A program made the position numbers and the translations under genes. From Aureimonas phyllosphaerae (lineage in GTDB: Bacteria; Pseudomonadota; Alphaproteobacteria; Rhizobiales; Rhizobiaceae): a stretch of DNA of 64,000 nt. The stretch spans positions 1-64,000 of the forward strand of contig NZ_FOOA01000004.1 of NCBI RefSeq assembly GCF_900113065.1. Direction: 5' to 3'. The notes beneath the pieces are model-generated. The model saw nothing but the letters and a program-made list of their open reading frames with translations. It did no database searches and was not told where the DNA came from. Positions 1 through 8,780 of the stretch are shown piece by piece; the stretch's first letter is position 1, and the number at the start of each line of letters is the position of its first letter.

Positions 1-243
1 ATCCTGAGCCTGCGGCCCGACATCCTGAAGATCGATGCCAGCCTGACGAACAACATTCATGTCTGCCCGAGCCGGGCGGCACTTCTCGCAGGGCTCGTGC
101 AGTTCGCCCGCACGTTCGACACCAGGATCGTCGCCGAAGGGATCGAGGTCGCGCCGCAGCTGGATCGCCTGCGTGAGCTCGGCGTCGACTATGGGCAGGG
201 GTACCTTCTCGGCCGACCGCTGCTGCTCAAACGGGCTCGGTGA
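1..243 (+). CDS. EAL-domain protein, C-terminal end (partial)
   Basis: The frame is open from the first base to a TGA at 241-243 (80 codons), so only the C-terminal part is in the window. It shows late EAL-domain motifs: LKID at residues 9-12, VAEGIE at 44-49 and DYGQGYLLGRP near 63-73. EAL domains hydrolyse cyclic di-GMP. The lysine of LKID and the glutamate of the AEGIE motif, both conserved in active enzymes, are present, but the EAL signature itself lies outside the window, so activity cannot be judged. Any GGDEF, PAS or membrane part upstream is also unseen. Confidence 0.88.
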   Translation: MLSLRPDILKIDASLTNNIHVCPSRAALLAGLVQFARTFDTRIVAEGIEVAPQLDRLRELGVDYGQGYLLGRPLLLKRAR

Positions 244-328
244 AGCCCGCAACGGGAGCGGTCGCGTGCCCCAGCGCTTCGCCGGAGCCGACAGACGACA
301 CGCTCGGAACGCCCATTCGTTTGAGCGG

Positions 329-442
329 TCAGACCCCGCCGAAGAACCGGGTGAAGAACAGCACCAGCAACCCGGCGACGCCGATACCGATGACCACATA
401 CAGAGCTGCCATGATCCCCGTGGCCGACTTCCTCGAACTCAT
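329..442 (-). CDS. 37-residue single-pass membrane peptide
   Basis: A short reading frame begins at the ATG at 442-440 behind a good ribosome-binding site (AGGAGA, about 7 bases upstream) and ends with TGA at 329. The product starts MSSRKSATGIMAALYVVIG and has a short basic head, one hydrophobic span of about 20 residues rich in V, I, G, A and L, and the tail FFTRFFGGV. The head-span-tail layout and clean start site argue that it is real. No family is recognised; a small membrane peptide or a subunit of a larger complex are both possible. It is convergent with the EAL gene. Confidence 0.6.
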   Translation of the reverse strand: MSSRKSATGIMAALYVVIGIGVAGLLVLFFTRFFGGV

Positions 443-1043
443 CGCTCGACTCTCCTGGTTTCGTTGATCGCTGCGGATGTCGTGATGATGGGGTCGCTAC
501 GGGTGGAAGCCTATCCGACGACCATGCATCATCGCGATCCGTCGCACCCCGCTCGTTCAAGACCCCATACGCCAAATCGGACACCCATGCCGTGCGACAC
601 GTTAGCCGCGACCGATTGCGGGGGAGACCCGCGGGATGTCCGGATCCAACAAGGGAAAACCGCCGCTGTGGGAGCGACTGCGACCACCGGTTCTGGTCAC
701 AACCCGATCGCCTGAGGTGAGGATGCCGACACCTGCGAGCCGCCATCGCCGACCATCCGCCGCGTCCGAAAGTTCACGATGTCGGCAGGCGATCCTTCAG
801 CCTGCGTTGCATCCCTCGTTTCCGGAACTGCCGCCGAAGCTCGGCGCCTGATCTGGAAACCGCTCAGTGAGCGCCATCGGCCTCCTCAACCATGAGGTCC
901 GTCGAGGCCCGATTTCGATAACGGGCACTAAAGGACGGGGAAGGTCCGCCTGAAAGACGCGTTATCGTCACCCTCTTTTAGATTTCAATCGACTTCTATC
1001 AGCCTAGATATGGTTCCAGAAGATCGCTCATCGGAGCTCGACC
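443..1043. other. Intergenic region with no gene seen
   Basis: These 600 bases lie between the divergent small membrane peptide and fabF and must contain both promoters. Open frames here lack coding character and have no plausible start sites. Just before fabF the sequence becomes less GC-rich (980-1015). No repeat, RNA or clear sigma-70 or EcfG promoter is identified. Confidence 0.5.
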
Positions 1044-2327
1044 ATGTCTGTGCATCATGCCTATTCCCGCCGCGTCGTCGTCACCGGCATGGGGATCGTC
1101 TCGCCTTTGGGCGTCGGGATCGAGCCCGTCTGGAGCCGCCTCGTCGGGGGTCGTTCCAGCATCCGCCGGCTTCCCGACGATCTGGTGCCGGACGTCGCCG
1201 CGAAGGTCAGGGGCGTGGTTCCCACGCGCGAGGAGGACCCGGAAGCCGGGTTCGACATCGACGGGGTCGTGTCCGTCAAGGACCAGCGCAAGCTCGGTCG
1301 CTTCATCGCCTTCGCTCTTGCGGCCAGCGACGAAGCCCTCGCGCAGGCGGGCTTCACCCCGTCGACCGAGGCGGAGCGTGAGCGCGCGGCGACCGTGATC
1401 GCCACCGGGATCGGCGGTTTCCCCGAGATCGCCGGCGCCGTTCGCACGACCGACGAGCGCGGAACGAAGCGGCTTTCCCCGTTCGTCATCCCCTCGTTCC
1501 TTGCCAATCTCGCGTCGGGTTGGGTTTCGATCCGCCACGGGCTGAAGGGGCCGCCGGGATCGCCGGTCACGGCCTGCGCGGCAGGCGTTCAGGCGATCGG
1601 CGATGCCGCACGGATGATCCGGGCGGGAGAGGTCGATGTCGCGGTCTGCGGCGGCGCCGAGGCGTGCATCGACCGGGTGAGTCTTGGAGGGTTCGCGGCG
1701 GCTCGGGCCCTTTCGACAGCGCACTATGAGGATCCGGCGCTTGCCTCGCGGCCGTTCGATGCCGCCCGCGACGGCTTCGTGATGGGGGAAGGCGCCGGGA
1801 TCCTGGTGATCGAGGCGCTCGACCACGCGATCGCCCGTGGTGCGGTGCCGATCGCGGAACTCGTCGGCTATGGCACGAGCGCCGACGCGTACCACCTCAC
1901 GGCGGGGCCAGAGGACGGCAGCGGCGCCCGGCGTGCGATGGCGACGGCGCTCCGTCAGGCCGGTCTTGATCCGACGGGGATCGACCACATCAACGCACAT
2001 GCGACGTCGACCCCCGTGGGCGACCAGGGAGAGCTCGCCGCCATCCGCGCGCTCTTCGGCGAGGTTCGACCGATCATCACGTCCACGAAGTCGGCGACAG
2101 GTCATCTTCTGGGCGCGGCCGGCGGGATCGAGGCCGTGTTCTCGGTCCTCGCCCGGCGCGACGGCATCGTTCCCCCGACCCTCAATCTCCTCGACCCCGA
2201 TCCCTTGGCGTCGGGCATGGACATCGTCGCGGGCACCGCACGCCGTTCATCGCTCCGAACGGTTCTCTCGAACGGGTTCGGCTTCGGCGGCGTGAACGCG
2301 AGCCTCGTGTTCCAGCGGATGGAATGA
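1044..2327 (+). CDS. fabF: Beta-ketoacyl-ACP synthase II (FabF)
   Basis: Condensing enzyme of fatty-acid synthesis, extending acyl-ACP by two carbons from malonyl-ACP. The 427-residue length is normal. The catalytic triad is visible: Cys178 in VTACAAG, His319 in NAHATSTPVGD and His354 in TGHLLGAAGG, with the C-terminal GFGFGGVNASLVF loop. The ATG is preceded by GGAG seven bases upstream. It stands alone rather than in the usual acpP-fabF-mltG group, so it may be a second FabF-type synthase, perhaps for a specialised lipid; that is inference. It converges on the MATE gene through a hairpin at 2347-2369. Confidence 0.93.
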   Translation: MSVHHAYSRRVVVTGMGIVSPLGVGIEPVWSRLVGGRSSIRRLPDDLVPDVAAKVRGVVPTREEDPEAGFDIDGVVSVKDQRKLGRFIAFALAASDEALAQAGFTPSTEAERERAATVIATGIGGFPEIAGAVRTTDERGTKRLSPFVIPSFLANLASGWVSIRHGLKGPPGSPVTACAAGVQAIGDAARMIRAGEVDVAVCGGAEACIDRVSLGGFAAARALSTAHYEDPALASRPFDAARDGFVMGEGAGILVIEALDHAIARGAVPIAELVGYGTSADAYHLTAGPEDGSGARRAMATALRQAGLDPTGIDHINAHATSTPVGDQGELAAIRALFGEVRPIITSTKSATGHLLGAAGGIEAVFSVLARRDGIVPPTLNLLDPDPLASGMDIVAGTARRSSLRTVLSNGFGFGGVNASLVFQRME

Positions 2328-2346
2328 TCTATCGACGCGGCGAACT

Positions 2347-2369
2347 GCCGGGCGCGGCCTGCGCCCGGC
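2347..2369. terminator. Hairpin between convergent fabF and MATE genes
   Basis: Perfect 9-bp arms GCCGGGCGC and GCGCCCGGC with a GGCCT loop sit in the 58-base gap between two convergent genes. There is no T-run, so it is a plausible but not canonical bidirectional terminator. Confidence 0.5.
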
Positions 2370-2385
2370 GGCGAAAGCGGCGCGA

Positions 2386-3777
2386 CTAGGACGATCGCCA
2401 ATCCGCCCGGACCGTGACCGCCGCCATCGCAAGTCCGTAGACGACGATCCCGGCGGCGATGGCCGCGAACACGATCGAGGAGGTGCCGCCCATGCGCAGG
2501 ACCAGAAACGCGCCACCGAGGGCGATCGCGGTGCGCAGAACCGTAACCGCCAGAGGCCCGGCCAGGCGTCCAGCCCCCTGCCCGGCGAAGTAGAGGCCCA
2601 TCCCGAGGCCGAAGAAGCCGAAGGCCGGTCCGACGATCGCGAGATAGTGCGATCCGGTCGCGATCATCTCGGGATCCGATCCGAAGAGCCCAAGCCACTG
2701 CGACGGGAACGCGGCGCCGAGAAGCCCGACGATTTCCGCCGCCGCGAAGGCCATCGCCGCACCCGTGAAGGAGATCCGCTTGGCCCGCTCGATCCGGCCC
2801 GCCCCGACATTCGTGCCGACGAGAGGCACGAGCGGAGCGCCGAAGCCGAAGGTGAGCGGGATGAGGAGGTATTCGAGGCGTGCCGCCGTCCCGTAGCCTG
2901 CCAGCGCTCCCTCGCCAGCCAGGCGTCCGACGATCGACGTGATGACGATGAAGATGACGTTGGTCTGGATCGCCGTCAGCGATGACAGGGCGCCGACCCG
3001 GAGGATGTCGGCGAACAGCCGCCACTCCAGCCGGCCGGCTCGAAGGGAGAGGAGGCTGCGTCCCGAGAGGATGTGCCAGGCGAGATAGGCGCAGCCTACG
3101 GCGTTGAAGACGACGATGGCGAGGCCGCCTCCCGCAACGCCCATCGCCGGCACCGGGCCGTAGCCATAGATGAGCAGCGGCGAAAGCGGCACGATCAGGA
3201 GGACACCGAGCCCCGCGATCGCGGCCGGCACGCGCATGTCGCCGGTCCCTCGAAGCGCGCTCGCCAGGGCGTTCATCACCCAGAGGAGGACGTTGCCGGC
3301 GAAGATGATGTTGGAATAGGTGACCGCCGCGTCCAGCGCGCCGCCTCGCGCGCCCAGCATCGCATAGAACGGGCGCCCAAAGGCAAGCGCCAGGATCGAG
3401 AAGGCCAGCCCGATGCCGCCGAGGAGCACCGTCCCGTGAAAGAGGACGCGATCGCCGTCGGTGCGCCGTCCGGCCCCGAGTGCACGCGCGACCGCCGAGG
3501 AGATGCCGCCCCCCATCGAACCGATCGAGAGCATCTGCATCAGCATGAAGACCGGGAAGACGAGCGCCATGCCGGCCAAGGCATCGGGCCCGAGCCGCCC
3601 GACCCAGTAGGTCTCCACAAGGCCCGTCGACGCCTGGAGCAGCATCACGGCAAGGTTCGGCCAGGCGAGCCGGAGGATCAGCGGCACGACGGGATCCGAC
3701 AGAAGCGAATGCGTGCGCCCATCCATCTGCGGTGGTGATGGCGAAGCGAGTCCGGCTGAAGCGGCGGCATCGGTCAT
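2386..3777 (-). CDS. MATE family efflux transporter
   Basis: Inner-membrane multidrug/toxin antiporter of the MATE (NorM/DinF) family, 463 residues with about 12 hydrophobic spans. It starts with a polar head, then DPVVPLILRLAWPNLAVML, the typical first helix, and the family sequences TYWVGRLGPDALAGM and GGGISSAVARALGAG follow. MATE proteins exchange drugs or organic cations for H+ or Na+; the substrate here cannot be predicted. I chose the ATG at 3777-3775, preceded by GAGGA about 8 bases upstream; an upstream TTG at 3822 would add 15 residues without support. The thioesterase gene lies 79 bases upstream on the same strand. Confidence 0.9.
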   Translation of the reverse strand: MTDAAASAGLASPSPPQMDGRTHSLLSDPVVPLILRLAWPNLAVMLLQASTGLVETYWVGRLGPDALAGMALVFPVFMLMQMLSIGSMGGGISSAVARALGAGRRTDGDRVLFHGTVLLGGIGLAFSILALAFGRPFYAMLGARGGALDAAVTYSNIIFAGNVLLWVMNALASALRGTGDMRVPAAIAGLGVLLIVPLSPLLIYGYGPVPAMGVAGGGLAIVVFNAVGCAYLAWHILSGRSLLSLRAGRLEWRLFADILRVGALSSLTAIQTNVIFIVITSIVGRLAGEGALAGYGTAARLEYLLIPLTFGFGAPLVPLVGTNVGAGRIERAKRISFTGAAMAFAAAEIVGLLGAAFPSQWLGLFGSDPEMIATGSHYLAIVGPAFGFFGLGMGLYFAGQGAGRLAGPLAVTVLRTAIALGGAFLVLRMGGTSSIVFAAIAAGIVVYGLAMAAVTVRADWRSS

Positions 3778-3856
3778 GCGGCATTCCTCGCTGCGCGGCG
3801 AAACGGGAGGGTGGAGAAGCAATCGAAGCGCCGGCAGGCCGTGCTCCCTGAAGAAG

Positions 3857-4387
3857 TCAGCCGACGGCGGCCCCGTCTGTCGGCCGGGGGTTGTCGAGGA
3901 CGAGGCACGTCTCGGTGCCGTGAGCGATCAGGCGTCCCTCGGCGTCGTAGAGACGTCCCTCGCCAGTCGCCATGCGTCGGCCCGAGAAGAGCGCCGACGC
4001 CTCGCACCGCACATCCACCTCGCCCGGCAGCAGCGCCCGGACGTAGTTGATGGACAGGGAGGTCGTCGTGTAGCTCTGCCCGGCCTTGAGGGTCGAATGG
4101 ACGGCACAGGCCATCGCGGTATCGAGGATCGTCGCGATCCAGCCACCATGAACCGTTCCCAACGGGTTCAGGAACGCCGCCTTCGGCCGTCCTGCAAAGA
4201 CGATCCGCCCCGCCGAGACGCTGACCGGCGTGATGTCCATCGTCGCCCCGAAGGGCGGCAGGGGCAGCCGCCCGTCCAGCATCCGTTCGAGGACTTCGAG
4301 CCCGGACAGCGCCGCGATCTCGCCTCGCGGCAAGGGAGCGGGCTCCTTCGAGCGGTCGTTGCCGGCATCGTGTTGATGGTCTGTCAT
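3857..4387 (-). CDS. PaaI-type hotdog thioesterase
   Basis: Predicted acyl-CoA thioesterase of the PaaI/YdiI hotdog group, 176 residues. The core reads FLNPLGTVHGGWIATILDTAMACAV: the HGG motif and the D/E on the long central helix are typical of this group, followed by TTTSLSINYVRALLPGEV and RLYDAEGRLIAHGTETC. An N-terminal stretch of about 40 residues precedes the domain. The chosen ATG at 4387 follows AAGGAGGGG at good spacing; an ATG at 4417 is in frame but has no comparable site. It is 46 bases downstream of the RND permease on the same strand and may be cotranscribed with the pump. Confidence 0.82.
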   Translation of the reverse strand: MTDHQHDAGNDRSKEPAPLPRGEIAALSGLEVLERMLDGRLPLPPFGATMDITPVSVSAGRIVFAGRPKAAFLNPLGTVHGGWIATILDTAMACAVHSTLKAGQSYTTTSLSINYVRALLPGEVDVRCEASALFSGRRMATGEGRLYDAEGRLIAHGTETCLVLDNPRPTDGAAVG

Positions 4388-4433
4388 GGCTACTCCCCTC
4401 CTTCGACCCGAGGTCATCGATCCGGTCCTGCCG

Positions 4434-7400
4434 TCACTCCGCCGGCACCGGGCTTGATCCGTCCGGGTGATCGTCCCGCAACGCGGTCGGCGCTGCCGTT
4501 CCTTCCTTCGTCTTCGGCGCCTTGATGCGGAACCAGGTCGCGTACAGGGCGGGCAGGAAGAGGAGGATGAGGACCGTGCCGCCAGCGGTGCCGCCGATCA
4601 GCGTGTAGGCCATCGAGCCCCAGAAGACCGAGTGCGTCAGCGGGATGAAGGCGAGCACGGCGGCGAGCGCCGTCAGGATCACGGGGCGCGTGCGCTGGAC
4701 GGTCGCCTCGATGACCGCGTGGTAGTCGTCGAGCCCTTCCGCCTTGTTCTCGCGGATCTGCTCGATCAGGATCAGCGTGTTGCGCATCAGGATGCCGGCG
4801 AGGCCGATCATGCCGAGGATGGCGTTGAAGCCGAACGGCTGGTCGAAGGCGAGGAGGATCGGCACGGCGCCGACGAGGCCGAGCGGCGCCGTCAGAACGG
4901 TCATGAAGGTCGCCGAGAACGAGCGCACCTGGAACATGATCACGATCAACGTCAGGACGATCATGATCGGAAAGACCTTGGCGAGCGCCGCGTTGGCCTT
5001 CAGCGACTCGTCGATGTTGCCGCCCATCTCGATGCGGTGGCCCGCGGGAAGCGAGGCGATCAGCGGCTGGAGCGCGGCGAGCACGGCGGTCGAGACCTCC
5101 GGCGGCTGTGCCGTTTCGGCGATGTCGGACCGGACCGTGATCGTCGGCGTGCGGTCGCGGCGTTTGATGATCGGGTCCTCCATGCGGATCTCGGTGCGCC
5201 CGATCTGGTCGAGCGGGATGAGCCGGCCGTCACGGCTCGTCAGCGAGAAGTCTTTGAGGCGCGTCGGGTCGAGACGCTCCTCGCCGGCGCTCCTGGCCAC
5301 GATGTCGACGGTTCGGATGTCCTCGCGCACCTGCGTCACCGTGATCCCGGAGAGCAGGAACTGGAGCTGCTGGGCGGCTTCGGTCGGCGACAGGCCGATG
5401 AGCTTCAGGCGGTCCTGATCGAGCACGAAGCGAAGGGTCGGCGAGCGGCTGCCCCAGTCGCGGTTGGCCTGGCGCACGCCCTCGACGCCGCGCATGACCG
5501 ACAACGCCTCGCTCGAGATGCGCACGAGTTCGCCCGCGTCCGGTCCCATGACGCGGAACTCGACGGGGAACGGCGTATAGGGACCGAAGACGAGCTGCGT
5601 CACACGGACATAGGCTTCCGGCGCCAGCCCCTCGGCGATCGCCTCGCGCATGCGGTGCTTCAGCACCTCGCGCGTCTCGGCATCCTTCGTCAGGATGACC
5701 ATCTTGGCGAAGGACGGGTCGGGCATCTCCGGCGACATGGCGAGGAAGAAGCGCGGCGCACCCTGACCGATGTAGCTCGACACGAGCTCGGCCTCGGGCT
5801 GCTTGTCCAGCCAGGCCTCGAGCTTCGCGACGGTCCGGGTGGTCGCCTCGATGCTGGAGCCCTCGGGCAGGCGCACCTCGACCAGCACCTCCGGGCGATC
5901 GGAAGACGGGAAGAACTGCTGCTTCACCCCGCCCATGCCGACCACGGCGGCGCCGAAGGCGAGGACGACGAAGGCGCAGGTCAGGAACTTGTGGCGCACG
6001 GCGGCGGTGATGACAGCGCGCAGGCGCCGATAGTTCGGCGTGTCGTAGATCGCGTGCACGCCGCCGGGTACGGGCTTGATCTCGGGCAGGAGCTTGACGC
6101 CGAGATAGGGGGTGAAGGTGACCGCCACGACCCAGGAGGCGATCAGCGAGAAGCCGACGATCCAGAAGATGTTGCCGGCATACTCGCCCGCGGTCGACTG
6201 GGCGAAGCCGACGGGCATCAGGCCGATCACCGTGACGAGCGTTCCCGACAGCATCGGCGCGGCGGTGTGGCTCCAGGCGACCGCGGCGGCCGACACGCGG
6301 TCCATGCCCTCCTCCATCTTCACCACCATGACCTCGATGGCGATGATAGCGTCGTCGACGAGGAGGCCGAGCGACAGGATCAGGGCGCCAAGCGTGATGC
6401 GGTCGAAGAACCGCCCGGTGTCCAGCATGATCAGGAAGACGACCGCCAGCGTCAGCGGCACGGCGAGCGCCACGATGATGCCGGCGCGCCAGCCGAGCGC
6501 AATCAGGCTGACCAAGAGCACGACCCCGAGCGCCATGACGAACTTGACCATGAACTCGTTGATCGAGCCGGAGATGTTGACGGCCTGATCGGTGACCTTG
6601 GTGAGGCTCAGCCCAAGCGGCAGGCGGGCGCCGATCTCGGCGGTCTTGGCCTCCAGCGCCTTGCCGAGGTCGAGCCCGTTCCAGGCATCCTGCATGACGA
6701 CGCCAAGCATCAGCGCGGGCTCGCCTTCGGTGCGGATCCGGAAGGTCGCGGGATCCTCGTAGCCGCGGCGGACCTCGGCGATGTCGGACAGTCGCAGCGT
6801 CCGCCCCGCCGCCACGATCGGCGTGTCGGCGATCTTCTGGACATCGTCGTAGGCGCCGTCGAGACGCAGGAACACCTGCGGCCCCGCGGTGTCGATCGAG
6901 CCGGCCGGGGCGACGGTGTTCTGGCGCTGGAGCGCCAGGAACACGTCCTGCGCCGAGATGCCGAGGGTTGCGAGCTTGGCATAGGAGAACTCGACGAAGA
7001 TGCGCTGCGGGCGCTCGCCGATGATGTTGACCTTCTTCACGCCCGGAACGTCGAGAATCTCCTGGCGCATCGCTTCCGCCTCGCGCACCAGGACACGCAT
7101 CGGCATGCCCCTGGCCTTCAGCGCGTAGAGGCCGAACGTGACGTCGGAGAACTCGTCGTTGACGAAGGGGCCGAAGGCGCCGCTCGGCAGGTTGCGTGCC
7201 TCGTCGCCGAGCTTCTTGCGGGCCTGGTAGAACTCCTCCTGCACGGCGGCGGGCGGCGTGTCGTCCTTAAGGGTCAGCGTCAGGAACGCGACGCCCGGCC
7301 GGGCGATGGTCTCGACGCGATCGTAGTAGCGCAGCTCCTGGAGCCGCTTCTCCAGGGGCTCGGCGACGAGATCCTGCATCTCCTGCGCGGTCGCGCCCGG

Positions 7401-7559
7401 CCAGGCGACCGTCGTGATCAGCGTCTTGACCGTGAAGGCCGGATCCTCGGCACGGCCGAGATTGAGGAAGGCGAAGGCGCCGGCAAGGGCCGTGATGATG
7501 ATGAGGAAGAGCGTCACCGACCGGTGGCGCACGGCGAGGGCGGAGAGGTTGAGGCTCAT
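4434..7559 (-). CDS. RND efflux transporter permease
   Basis: Inner-membrane proton-driven pump of the HAE/AcrB-like RND superfamily, 1041 residues with the standard duplicated 12-span layout. The first span (SVTLFLIIITALAGAFAFL) is followed by a large periplasmic loop, spans 2-6, a second loop and spans 8-12. LGLLVDDAIIAIE near residue 401 carries the paired aspartates needed for proton relay. The ATG at 7559 is 3 bases downstream of the adaptor gene, so the two form an operon. No outer-membrane channel gene lies beside them; a TolC-like protein must be supplied from elsewhere. Expression is probably controlled by the divergent TetR regulator. The substrate is unknown. Confidence 0.94.
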   Translation of the reverse strand: MSLNLSALAVRHRSVTLFLIIITALAGAFAFLNLGRAEDPAFTVKTLITTVAWPGATAQEMQDLVAEPLEKRLQELRYYDRVETIARPGVAFLTLTLKDDTPPAAVQEEFYQARKKLGDEARNLPSGAFGPFVNDEFSDVTFGLYALKARGMPMRVLVREAEAMRQEILDVPGVKKVNIIGERPQRIFVEFSYAKLATLGISAQDVFLALQRQNTVAPAGSIDTAGPQVFLRLDGAYDDVQKIADTPIVAAGRTLRLSDIAEVRRGYEDPATFRIRTEGEPALMLGVVMQDAWNGLDLGKALEAKTAEIGARLPLGLSLTKVTDQAVNISGSINEFMVKFVMALGVVLLVSLIALGWRAGIIVALAVPLTLAVVFLIMLDTGRFFDRITLGALILSLGLLVDDAIIAIEVMVVKMEEGMDRVSAAAVAWSHTAAPMLSGTLVTVIGLMPVGFAQSTAGEYAGNIFWIVGFSLIASWVVAVTFTPYLGVKLLPEIKPVPGGVHAIYDTPNYRRLRAVITAAVRHKFLTCAFVVLAFGAAVVGMGGVKQQFFPSSDRPEVLVEVRLPEGSSIEATTRTVAKLEAWLDKQPEAELVSSYIGQGAPRFFLAMSPEMPDPSFAKMVILTKDAETREVLKHRMREAIAEGLAPEAYVRVTQLVFGPYTPFPVEFRVMGPDAGELVRISSEALSVMRGVEGVRQANRDWGSRSPTLRFVLDQDRLKLIGLSPTEAAQQLQFLLSGITVTQVREDIRTVDIVARSAGEERLDPTRLKDFSLTSRDGRLIPLDQIGRTEIRMEDPIIKRRDRTPTITVRSDIAETAQPPEVSTAVLAALQPLIASLPAGHRIEMGGNIDESLKANAALAKVFPIMIVLTLIVIMFQVRSFSATFMTVLTAPLGLVGAVPILLAFDQPFGFNAILGMIGLAGILMRNTLILIEQIRENKAEGLDDYHAVIEATVQRTRPVILTALAAVLAFIPLTHSVFWGSMAYTLIGGTAGGTVLILLFLPALYATWFRIKAPKTKEGTAAPTALRDDHPDGSSPVPAE

Positions 7560-7562
7560 GGC

Positions 7563-8678
7563 TCAGAACCCCTTGGCGGCGAGGAGCCGGATCGCGGCGC
7601 CTTCGTGGAGGAGATGGGCGCCGAGCGCCGCGACGGGTGTTCCGGGCTCGAGCCCGGAGACGGTCGCGGTCTCCTCGCCAAGCTCGAGGATCGTGACAGG
7701 CCGCAGGTTCACCTTCGACGATGCGCGGTCCACGACCCACACGCCCGTCGTCCCGTTCTCGTCGAGGATCGCGCCGATCGGCACCTCGGCGGAACGCGCG
7801 GCGACCGGATCCTTGATCCAGACCGTGACCGTCGAGCCGATCGGGGCGGCGGCGGCGTCGCCCCCGAGAACGAAGCGTGCCTCGTAGGTTCGCGTCTGCA
7901 CGTCGGCCGCGCTCGAGAGCTGGCGCAGGACCGCCGGCCAGCGCCGGTCGCCGAGCCCGTAGATGCTGGCCTCGGCGGCGGCGCCGATCCCGGGACGCAC
8001 GGTCTCCGGCAGGGAGACAGTCGCCTCGCGCTGTCCGTCATGGGCAAGACGCACCACCGCCTGGCCCGCCGAGACGACTTGACCGGGTTCGCCGAGGGTC
8101 TCGACGACCGAGCCGTCCGCGTCCGCGACGAGCACGGCGTAATCGGCCTCGTTGCGCGCGACATCGGCCTCGGCCTCGGCGGCCGAGAGCTGTCCCTCCG
8201 CCGTGTCCAGTGTCGCCTTCGCCTGCTCGTATCGCTGGCGAGGCGCTTGTCCGAGCCGCAGGAGCGAAGCGTAGCGGGCCTCGTCCGCCCGTGCCTGAAC
8301 CGCCAGCGCCCGCGCGGCGTCGACCGCCTTCAGCTTGGCCGTCAACGCTAGGCGAAGGTCGCGGTCGTCGACCCGCATCAACGGCTGGCCGGCCTTCACT
8401 TCCTCGCCCGCGTCCACGAGGCGTTCGACGATCTTGCCGGGCACGCGGAAGCCGAGATTGCTCTGGATCCGGGCCGAGACCGATCCCGTGAAGGCGCGCT
8501 CGGACGCCCCGATCCGCTTCGCGTCGACGGTCGCGACCATCGGGGGCTCGGACCTCGCGTCGACCACAGCGGGCTTGGTCGCCTCTTCCGTCGAGGCCAG
8601 CGATGGATAGACGGTGACGGCGGCCCCCGCGGCAGCCAGCGCGGCGGATCCCAGAACGATGAAGGAAACGAGTCTCAT
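7563..8678 (-). CDS. RND periplasmic adaptor (HlyD/MFP family)
   Basis: Membrane-fusion adaptor linking the RND permease to an outer-membrane channel, 371 residues. The N-terminus is a signal or anchor segment (VSFIVLGSAALAAAGAAV). Then come the split lipoyl half-motif (GFRVPGKIVERLVDAGEEVKAG, near 75-97), an alanine-rich alpha-helical hairpin (about 105-180), the second lipoyl half (DGSVVETLGEPGQVVSAGQ) and the beta-barrel and membrane-proximal parts. It is the first gene of the pump operon and starts about 45 bases beyond the predicted divergent promoter. Confidence 0.92.
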   Translation of the reverse strand: MRLVSFIVLGSAALAAAGAAVTVYPSLASTEEATKPAVVDARSEPPMVATVDAKRIGASERAFTGSVSARIQSNLGFRVPGKIVERLVDAGEEVKAGQPLMRVDDRDLRLALTAKLKAVDAARALAVQARADEARYASLLRLGQAPRQRYEQAKATLDTAEGQLSAAEAEADVARNEADYAVLVADADGSVVETLGEPGQVVSAGQAVVRLAHDGQREATVSLPETVRPGIGAAAEASIYGLGDRRWPAVLRQLSSAADVQTRTYEARFVLGGDAAAAPIGSTVTVWIKDPVAARSAEVPIGAILDENGTTGVWVVDRASSKVNLRPVTILELGEETATVSGLEPGTPVAALGAHLLHEGAAIRLLAAKGF

Positions 8679-8713
8679 GAGACCACCTCGTTGACGGGAC
8701 GCTGCCCGAGGCC

Positions 8714-8770
8714 TTTATAGATTGCGTGCAACTTCTATATGCCGTATAGCTGTCGAACGCAATCTATAAA
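8714..8770. promoter_or_regulatory. Mirror-image overlapping promoters with two TetR operator copies
   Basis: The 102-base gap between pump and regulator holds a perfect 14-bp inverted repeat (arms 8714-8727 and 8757-8770, left arm TTTATAGATTGCGT). It encloses two 24-bp imperfect palindromes of form TATAG-N14-CTATA at 8716-8739 and 8745-8768, placed in opposite orientation. Two promoters overlap face to face: plus strand TTGCGT (8722-8727), 17-base spacer, TATAGC (8745-8750); minus strand TTGCGT (8762-8757), 17-base spacer, TATAGA (8739-8734). Each palindrome therefore covers the -35 of one promoter and the -10 of the other. One repressor could shut both genes at once. Confidence 0.82.
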
Positions 8771-8780
8771 TGGAGAGCTC

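Noticed and set aside
4467-8351. A 1294-codon open frame on the plus strand across the RND pump genes
   Set aside because: It is antisense to two well-recognised genes, has a low-complexity Arg/Asp/Glu/Gly-rich product with no family resemblance, and is a by-product of high GC at third codon positions.
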